Shown: positions 63,492 to 64,000 of the stretch, piece by piece | How positions within the stretch are numbered: the first letter of the stretch is position 1 | Layout of the letters: every line of letters begins with the position of its first letter | NCBI GenBank assembly: GCA_922989275.2 | Contig: OV277871.1 | Coordinates: 29,832,693 to 29,896,692 of the forward strand | DNA: 64,000 nucleotides | Direction of reading: 5' to 3' | Source: Gari tellinella | Taxonomy: Eukaryota > Mollusca > Bivalvia > Cardiida > Psammobiidae | Position numbers and translations under genes: made by a program | Notes under the pieces: model-generated | Told to the model about the DNA's origin: nothing | Seen by the model: only the letters and a program-made list of their open reading frames with translations | Databases searched by the model: none

Positions 63492-63730
63492 TCATGTATA
63501 CCATATTCGCAAAGTAACACATGAAATACTGCAAAACTGACTACAGCCAAATCTAACAAGAAAATAGTGCTTGCTTTTAGAAGTGATCTATGCTTTGATA
63601 GCACTACATGTGGGTTGAAGTAAGTTGTATCTCTTCTAATTAATTTAATATGAGATTTTTCAATGTTTTCCGGAAGGTCAGAATATGTCTTTTGCTTTAT
63701 TTTTAAGAAAATGTTGAATAGTATTCATTC

Positions 63731-63945
63731 GCGAAAATCGCTGATGTCCGTTTTACGAAGCATACTCGGTCCTGTCCGTATAGCCAATAGTTTCGACCGA
63801 CGAGTATAACGGGGAAAGCCGAGCAGCTGTTCGTATTACATTGCGAAAATCGCTGCTGTCCGTTTTACGAAGCATACTCGGTCCTGTCCGTATAGCCAAT
63901 AGTTTCGATCGACAAGCATACGGGGAAAGCCGATCAGTTATAACG
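63731..63945 (+). repeat. 112-bp tandem duplication
   Basis: gcgaaaatcgctgatgtccg at 63731 recurs as gcgaaaatcgctgctgtccg at 63843. The following agcatactcggtcctgtccg is identical in both. The second unit loses similarity near agccgatcag. Confidence 0.85.
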
Positions 63946-64000
63946 GGAAACGTCTAATCTGGTTTCCGGTACTGTAGGATTATGTGCGTTTTAACCGGGA

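Overview
The window is animal nuclear DNA: AT-rich, intron-rich and full of short non-autonomous transposons. A tRNA-derived SINE at 45410-45672 resembles elements I know from bivalve genomes, two further SINEs have a V/Meta-type central block, and there is a decayed LINE. A marine mollusc, most likely a bivalve, fits best. This is inference and no species can be named.

One protein-coding gene is clear. It lies on the + strand and covers most of the window, with 22 coding exons from 5259 to the stop at 53145. Every exon has AG/GT borders, all 21 junctions agree in phase, and the joined frame is open for about 1,122 residues. The product is a secreted or extracellular relative of VWDE (von Willebrand factor D and EGF domain protein). 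In order it has a uromodulin-type D8C cysteine-rich domain (exons 1-2), the VWDE linker region (3-7), a vWF type D domain (8-11), a region with an RRRR site (12-14), one EGF-like domain (15), a further VWDE-like cysteine region (16-19), a His/Thr/Pro-rich linker (20), and two copies of a ten-cysteine module not recognised from any family (21-22). The signal peptide and 5' end are not visible and probably lie upstream.

Introns and the 3' flank (about 53.7-64 kb) are largely made of palindromic MITE-like elements. I label the families A (CAGTGGAGAA ends, TA target), B/E/F/G (TTAACYC ends, TTAA at the borders), C/D (CAGT...CTCTCTAYAACGAC ends), H (CAGTCGAAC ends) and I-T for rarer ones. A, B, C, F and G share one central palindrome (GATCAGACGCCG or GATCAGAGGGCTCC type). 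D and E share a second one (TTAAAGCA-GGT-AAAGTAAA type). End type and core type vary independently, so the families look like modular recombinants. Nested insertions give target sites and relative ages.

Two exons (5 and 16) are preceded by tandem, decayed copies of their own acceptor and exon start. These pseudo-exon arrays, the duplicated C-terminal cysteine module and the end/core matrix of the MITEs are the most interesting observations. No rRNA, CRISPR, prokaryotic or phage features were seen.
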